Shown here piece after piece: positions 3,776 to 7,883 of a stretch of DNA of 7,883 nucleotides. Source of the stretch: Candidatus Omnitrophota bacterium (GTDB lineage Bacteria > Omnitrophota > Gorgyraeia > Kaelpiales > Kaelpiaceae). The position numbers and the translations under genes were made by a program. The notes under the pieces are model-generated. The model searched no databases, was not told where the DNA came from, and was given only the letters and a program-made list of their open reading frames with translations. The stretch is taken from the NCBI GenBank assembly GCA_028717465.1, contig JAQUNS010000001.1, positions 8,076 through 15,958 of the forward strand. The letters are read 5' to 3'. Position 1 is the first letter of the stretch. Every line of letters begins with the position of its first letter.

Positions 3776-5758
3776 TTAATCTTCTCTGGGGTTTACATCA
3801 ACCACTATGTTTACTCCGTCTACGCGCTTATTATAGCCAATAATGTTATATAACATTCTAGAAGCCTGTTCAATGTTTTTAACCTTAATAATTATATTCC
3901 AGCGGTAAACGTTATTTTTCTTTCTTACCGGATGAGGCGCAGGCCCGAGTACCTGATATGCGCCTTTGGACACGCTTGCTATCTTATCCTTTACTCTTTG
4001 AGCCGCTTGTTTAACTTTTTTTTCGTCCTTATGCCTGAATTCCATTTTTATCAAATCGTTAAAAGGCGGAAAGCCAAGCTGTTTTCTCTTCTCTATCTCC
4101 TGGGCATAAAAACTTTTATAATCATGATTGAGGCTGGTTTGAATTGCAAAATGATCCGGGTTATAAGTCTGCACTATTACCTTGCCCCTATTCTCGCCTC
4201 TTCCTGAACGGCCGGCAACCTGGGTGAGCATAGAAAATGTATTTTCATCAGCTCTAAAATCAATGATATTCAAAGAAAGGTCCGCTAAAATGACCCCCAC
4301 TAACTCCACATCCGGAAAATCATGCCCTTTAGCCACTATCTGAGTGCCGATTAGCACATCAATATCTTTATTTTTAAAGGCTTCTATTATTCGTTCCAGC
4401 TCTCCTCTTTTCTTCAAAACATCCGAATCTAATCTGGCAGTCCTGACAGAATTCGGAAATATCTTATGCAGCTCGCTCTCTACTCTCTGCGTGCCTATGC
4501 CGCGCATGTTTAAATACCCGCCGCGGCAATTAGGGCAGGCCTCGGGCACAAGCTCCTTGTGGCTGCAGTAATGACAGAGCAGTGTTTTTGTCTTTATATG
4601 GTAGGTAAGGGCAACATTACAACCGGGGCATTTTGAGACATAACCGCATTTAGAGCAGTACACAAAAGTAGAAAAACCTCTCCTGTTTAAAAATAAAATC
4701 GCCTGCATATGCCTTCCTAATACATCCTTGAGTTCGCTTTCTAACGCAGGAGAAAAAACCATGCTTCTTGAAGATCTTCTTTTAACAGTGGTAAGATCTA
4801 CTACCCCGACATCGGGCATGCTTTTTTTCTCAACCCTGTCGGGCAGCTCTAAAAGATAATATTTTTTGCTCACCGCTTTGTAAAACGATTCTAGAGACGG
4901 CGTTGCAGAGCCAAGTATGACAGGGCATCGGCAGATCTGCGCTCTTTTCAATGCAACATCCCTGGCATGATAGCGGGGCGAATCCTGCTGTTTATAACTG
5001 GAATCGTGTTCTTCGTCTATAACGATAAGCTTTAGGTTTTTTAACGGAGCAAAAATAGACGACCGCGTACCTATGCAGACTTTATTTATTCCTTCTTTTA
5101 ACTTCAGCCATTCCTGGAATCTTTGAGCTTCAGTGAGCCGGCTGTGAAAAACTGATATTTCATCGCCCAAGCAGCTTATAAATCTGGATACCGTTTGGGG
5201 AGTCAAAGCAATCTCCGGAACCAGCATCGCTGCAGATCCCCCTCCTGCAAGGACTCTTTCAATAGCCCTTATATAAACCTCGGTTTTACCGGAACCTGTA
5301 ACGCCATAGAGCATGAAAACATTAAAACCGCTGTTTTGGTTAATCTGGGACAAGGATTTTTTTTGATGCTCGGTCAACTCAGACGGCCTGACAAAATATT
5401 TGTCTTTTTCAAAAAAATACCCCTGCCTGGGATTAGAAGTCATCCTGCCTTTTCTCAAGGCTCCGGGCAGAGCAGCCTCAATGGCCTCTCCCCAGCTGAG
5501 ATAGTAATAAGAAGACATCCAGCGTGTTAATTCCAAAATCTCGCCGCTTAAAAACGGCTCGCCGTCCAGTATCTCTGTTATACTTTTTATATCAAAATCG
5601 ACTTTGTTTTTTTCTGAGAAACCCACTACATATCCGACTCTGACAGAGTTTCTGAAAGGGGCCTTTATGCGGCAGCCTATTTTAATCTGAGATCCGGCCG
5701 GAACAGAGTAACTGAACACTTTATCTACCGGCAGGCCAAAAACAACGTTGGCGATCAT
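3776..5758 (-). CDS. priA: Primosomal protein N' / replication restart helicase PriA, short form
   Basis: PriA is a 3'-to-5' superfamily-2 helicase that recognises stalled forks and reloads the replisome. The 660 residues show: an N-terminal fork-binding domain (about 1-105; MIANVVFGLPVDKVFSY start), Walker A GVTGSGKT (152-159), DEEH (248-251), GSATPSLES (283-291), eight zinc-binding cysteines (C368, C371, C377, C380, C395, C398, C408, C411), GIGTQRVESEL (420-430), GTQIVAKGHDFPDV (471-484), motif VI QVAGRSGRG (513-521) and the C-terminal domain ending VDVNPRED. It is about 72 residues shorter than E. coli PriA. The difference lies before Walker A, between RKGR (102-105) and LTEHQK (128-133), where E. 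coli carries its winged-helix domain. It begins 1 nt after the glycosylase stop without an evident Shine-Dalgarno. Confidence 0.97.
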   Translation of the reverse strand: MIANVVFGLPVDKVFSYSVPAGSQIKIGCRIKAPFRNSVRVGYVVGFSEKNKVDFDIKSITEILDGEPFLSGEILELTRWMSSYYYLSWGEAIEAALPGALRKGRMTSNPRQGYFFEKDKYFVRPSELTEHQKKSLSQINQNSGFNVFMLYGVTGSGKTEVYIRAIERVLAGGGSAAMLVPEIALTPQTVSRFISCLGDEISVFHSRLTEAQRFQEWLKLKEGINKVCIGTRSSIFAPLKNLKLIVIDEEHDSSYKQQDSPRYHARDVALKRAQICRCPVILGSATPSLESFYKAVSKKYYLLELPDRVEKKSMPDVGVVDLTTVKRRSSRSMVFSPALESELKDVLGRHMQAILFLNRRGFSTFVYCSKCGYVSKCPGCNVALTYHIKTKTLLCHYCSHKELVPEACPNCRGGYLNMRGIGTQRVESELHKIFPNSVRTARLDSDVLKKRGELERIIEAFKNKDIDVLIGTQIVAKGHDFPDVELVGVILADLSLNIIDFRADENTFSMLTQVAGRSGRGENRGKVIVQTYNPDHFAIQTSLNHDYKSFYAQEIEKRKQLGFPPFNDLIKMEFRHKDEKKVKQAAQRVKDKIASVSKGAYQVLGPAPHPVRKKNNVYRWNIIIKVKNIEQASRMLYNIIGYNKRVDGVNIVVDVNPRED

Positions 5759-5759
5759 A

Positions 5760-6350
5760 TTATTTGCTCGGAACCGCTAGGCCCAGCTCTCTTAAAACCT
5801 TCTTCATATCATCCCAAGTCAATTTTTTGGCGCTGGGATTCATTAAAAGATAGGCCGGATGAAATGTGGCTAAAACTTTGAAACCGCGGAACTGAAAAAA
5901 TTTTCCGCGCTGTCTTGTTATTGAAAAATCTTTTCCAAAAAAAGTCATTCCGGCTACCCTGCCCAAAATAACTATAATTTCCGGAGATACTATATCAATC
6001 TGCATAAAAAGATTATGGATACAATTCTCTATTTCGTGAGGATTGGGATCTCTATTCTCAGGCGGACGGCATTTAAGTATGTTGGCAATATAGACCTCCT
6101 CTCTTGATAGGCCCATAGCATTAATTATTTTGGTTAAAAGCTGACCGGATTTTCCGACAAAAGGCTTGCCCTGAATGTCTTCATCAGCGCCGGGAGCCTC
6201 TCCGATAAACATTATCCTGGAGTAGGGGCTGCCGTCTCCCACAACCACATTATTCCTGCTTAAATGCAGCTGGCACCTTTTGCATCTTTTAATTTTAGCA
6301 GACAGCTTGCTTAAATAATAATTCTTATCCTCAGTTAAAATAGCGCTCAT
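5760..6350 (-). CDS. Family 4 (UDGa-type) iron-sulfur uracil-DNA glycosylase
   Basis: This 196-aa enzyme removes uracil from DNA to start base-excision repair. The family-4 layout is clear: four cysteines expected to hold a 4Fe-4S cluster (C23 and C26 in CKRC, C94 in KCRPP, C110 in IENC), motif A GEAPGADED (50-58) followed by GKPFVG, and motif B HPAYLL (164-169). GEAPGADE rather than GQDPYH excludes family 1. Members were long annotated as phage SPO1 DNA-polymerase-related. Length is typical. Its ATG overlaps the gmhB stop as ATGA; a GAGGAG Shine-Dalgarno-like stretch lies 11 nt upstream, inside gmhB. It directly precedes priA, grouping two DNA-maintenance functions. Confidence 0.95.
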   Translation of the reverse strand: MSAILTEDKNYYLSKLSAKIKRCKRCQLHLSRNNVVVGDGSPYSRIMFIGEAPGADEDIQGKPFVGKSGQLLTKIINAMGLSREEVYIANILKCRPPENRDPNPHEIENCIHNLFMQIDIVSPEIIVILGRVAGMTFFGKDFSITRQRGKFFQFRGFKVLATFHPAYLLMNPSAKKLTWDDMKKVLRELGLAVPSK

Positions 6351-6898
6351 TTTAAAATTATCTCCTCAACCGCACTGCATAGGTCATCTGCTATGTAGTC
6401 AGGTTTTGATTTCAGGCTGTCTAAATCATGGAGCTTTGTTTTACCGCTTAATACCAGAATAGATTTTATTCCTAAATTCCTGGCCGTCTCTACGTCTCTT
6501 TCGGTATCTCCGATATAAAACATATCCAACTTAGATATATCCGGATAATTTTCCAGTATGCCGTCAAACATGCCGGTTTTAGGTTTTCTGCAGCGGCAAT
6601 TTTCAGATTCCTGATGAATACAGTAACGGATATCTTTGAATTTAACGCCTTTATTTAAAAAATATTCCCTCATATAACCGGTAATTTCTTTTAAAACATT
6701 TTCCGGGTAGATGCCCTTGCTGACTCCGGCCTGATTAGACATCACATAGATATCAAAACCTTTTGCGCTAAGATTAATTAATGCTTTTTCTACCCCGGGA
6801 AGAATTTCAAAAAAAGATATATCAGTAACATAGCTTTTTTTGAAATCAGACGGCTCTCTGTTTATCACTCCGTCACGGTCAAGAAAAATTGGCTTCAT
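6347..6898 (-). CDS. gmhB: D-glycero-D-manno-heptose-1,7-bisphosphate 7-phosphatase (HAD IIIA)
   Basis: GmhB dephosphorylates heptose-1,7-bisphosphate at C7 on the way to nucleotide-activated heptose for LPS or glycoconjugates. The 183 aa carry all HAD motifs: DRDGVIN (7-13; D7 nucleophile, D9 acid/base), SNQAG (54-58), RKPKTGM (104-110) and GDTERD (130-135). A zinc loop distinguishing GmhB and histidinol-phosphatase relatives is present: C93-x-H95 and C101-x-C103 just before RKPK. GmhB is preferred over HisB-N because of the neighbouring nucleotide-sugar epimerase and the absence of histidine genes in the window; alpha- or beta-anomer specificity is not decided. The ATG lies 3 nt after the epimerase stop. 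Confidence 0.88.
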   Translation of the reverse strand: MKPIFLDRDGVINREPSDFKKSYVTDISFFEILPGVEKALINLSAKGFDIYVMSNQAGVSKGIYPENVLKEITGYMREYFLNKGVKFKDIRYCIHQESENCRCRKPKTGMFDGILENYPDISKLDMFYIGDTERDVETARNLGIKSILVLSGKTKLHDLDSLKSKPDYIADDLCSAVEEIILK

Positions 6899-6901
6899 TA
6901 C

Positions 6902-7883
6902 TTAAAACAGGCTCTTGTTGCTGCGCGCCCAATCTATAACAGCATCTATGCCTTTAGAGATATTCGTGCGGGGGCGCCAATTTAATGCGCTGCTGATTTT
7001 AGTAATATCGGATATATAAACTTTTTGGTCTGACAACCGCCAGTCGTGATAAGATCTTTCTATGTTTAATCTCAGCTTACCTACGAGCCTATCCAAATAT
7101 TCCAAAATAGAGATAACATTATCTGGCCCTCCTCCGATATTATAAACTGCCGCAGATTCACCGGACCTATAAAAAGCATCGAAAGCTTCTATAAGGTCGT
7201 CTATAAACAATACGTCCCTGACCTGCTTGCCGTTGCCGTATATATTGACGCTTCTTCCGGTCAAAGCAGCTATTAAAAACCAGGCCAGCCAGCCCTGGTC
7301 CTGAAAACCGAATTGTCTCCTGCCGTATACACAACTCATCCTAAAGACTCCCGCTTTGAGGCCGTAACTAGCAGCGTATTCCTGCACATACATGTCGCCG
7401 ACATATTTGCTGGCTCCATAGGGAGTATGCCTAGTCAAATCCACCCCGAGATCCTCGGATATCCCTTTAATATCTTTAAAAGAATAGCGGCTCTTTTCTT
7501 CAATGAGTTCGTATTTAGATACATTTTCTCCGTAAATCTTGTTTGTCGAACAGTATATAAAAACTGCACAGGGAGAATACCGGCGGGCCAGATCGAGCAC
7601 ATTAAAAGTGCCGGCAGCATTAATGCTAAAATCATCCGCCGGAGAATCTAAAGACAGCCCGACACCCGGCTGAGCCGCCGCATGAATAATAAGGTCGAAT
7701 CTGTTTTTTTTGAATATCTCCTCTAAAGCATCGCCGTCTCTTATGTCAAGATAGATTCTGTTAACATTTTTGAATGTAGAAAGATACTCCCAATTGTATT
7801 CGACTGATTTTTTTTCGCTTTTAAACAACCTGGAACGGATTAGGTTGTCTACTCCGCATATCCTGTCTGCATGGCGGGAATAA
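6902..7883 (-). CDS. CDP-paratose 2-epimerase-like extended SDR (N-terminus off right edge)
   Basis: The frame is open to the right edge, so 326 residues are visible and about 20, including the GxxGxxG NAD loop, are missing. The visible part starts in strand 2 of the Rossmann fold with ICGVDNL; its Asp normally binds the NAD ribose. Numbered from the first complete codon (7882): HAAAQ (67-71), STNKIYG (112-118), catalytic PYGASK (Y155, K159), then QFGFQDQGW (190-198), GNGKQVRDVL (216-225) and RLSDQKVY (282-289). The last three are characteristic of the CDP-paratose/CDP-tyvelose epimerase branch (RfbE/Tyv), which inverts C2 of a CDP-dideoxyhexose; plain UDP-glucose epimerases lack them. The tyvelose-type substrate is inferred, since many bacteria carry close relatives of unproven specificity. 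It is cytoplasmic and heads the visible operon. Confidence 0.85.
   Translation of the reverse strand, partial: YSRHADRICGVDNLIRSRLFKSEKKSVEYNWEYLSTFKNVNRIYLDIRDGDALEEIFKKNRFDLIIHAAAQPGVGLSLDSPADDFSINAAGTFNVLDLARRYSPCAVFIYCSTNKIYGENVSKYELIEEKSRYSFKDIKGISEDLGVDLTRHTPYGASKYVGDMYVQEYAASYGLKAGVFRMSCVYGRRQFGFQDQGWLAWFLIAALTGRSVNIYGNGKQVRDVLFIDDLIEAFDAFYRSGESAAVYNIGGGPDNVISILEYLDRLVGKLRLNIERSYHDWRLSDQKVYISDITKISSALNWRPRTNISKGIDAVIDWARSNKSLF

Noticed and set aside
7826..7828. TTG as the start codon of the epimerase gene
   Set aside because: The frame is open upstream to the window edge and encodes ICGVDNL, the expected second Rossmann strand with its NAD-binding Asp. The gene is therefore truncated by the window, not started at TTG.

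Overview
The window reads as one block of co-directional genes from a Gram-negative-type bacterium with an AT-leaning genome. All genes lie on the minus strand, so transcription runs from high to low coordinates. Peptide deformylase plus methionyl-tRNA formyltransferase marks it as bacterial. A GmhB-type heptose-bisphosphate phosphatase and a CDP-paratose/tyvelose-epimerase-like enzyme suggest an envelope with heptose- or deoxysugar-containing polysaccharide. Gene style and intergenic repeat words remind me of uncultured Omnitrophota/PVC-type genomes, but that is an impression, not a search result.

In transcription order: a right-edge-truncated CDP-paratose 2-epimerase-like SDR (6902-7883), gmhB (6347-6898), family-4 uracil-DNA glycosylase (5760-6350), priA (3776-5758), def (3283-3771) and fmt (2348-3286). 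These six are separated by 1-4 nt or overlap by ATGA, so they almost certainly form one operon mixing envelope-sugar, DNA-maintenance and translation-initiation functions. A strong internal promoter overlaps the fmt stop codon and precedes a secreted 271-aa protein of unknown function (1498-2313). A small FCS/TRASH-like zinc-ribbon protein (1149-1421) follows, translationally coupled to a UlaG-like metallo-hydrolase (523-1152).

The 439 bases between the hydrolase and the next gene (84-522) hold no protein gene but are rich in structure. They contain a tRNA-Arg(CCG) at 330-402 and a 14-bp tandem AT repeat just upstream of it. Two inverted-orientation blocks, each with four ACGT words about 8 bp apart, flank the region, and four consecutive hairpins follow the tRNA. 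The left edge holds the first 27 codons of a PilZ-domain gene (1-83), with promoter-like boxes placed so that its transcript could be leaderless.

Most of the window is ordinary conserved housekeeping. I found no convincing new multi-gene system. The most unusual items are the structured tRNA intergenic region, the two apparently leaderless genes and the uncharacterised secreted protein.
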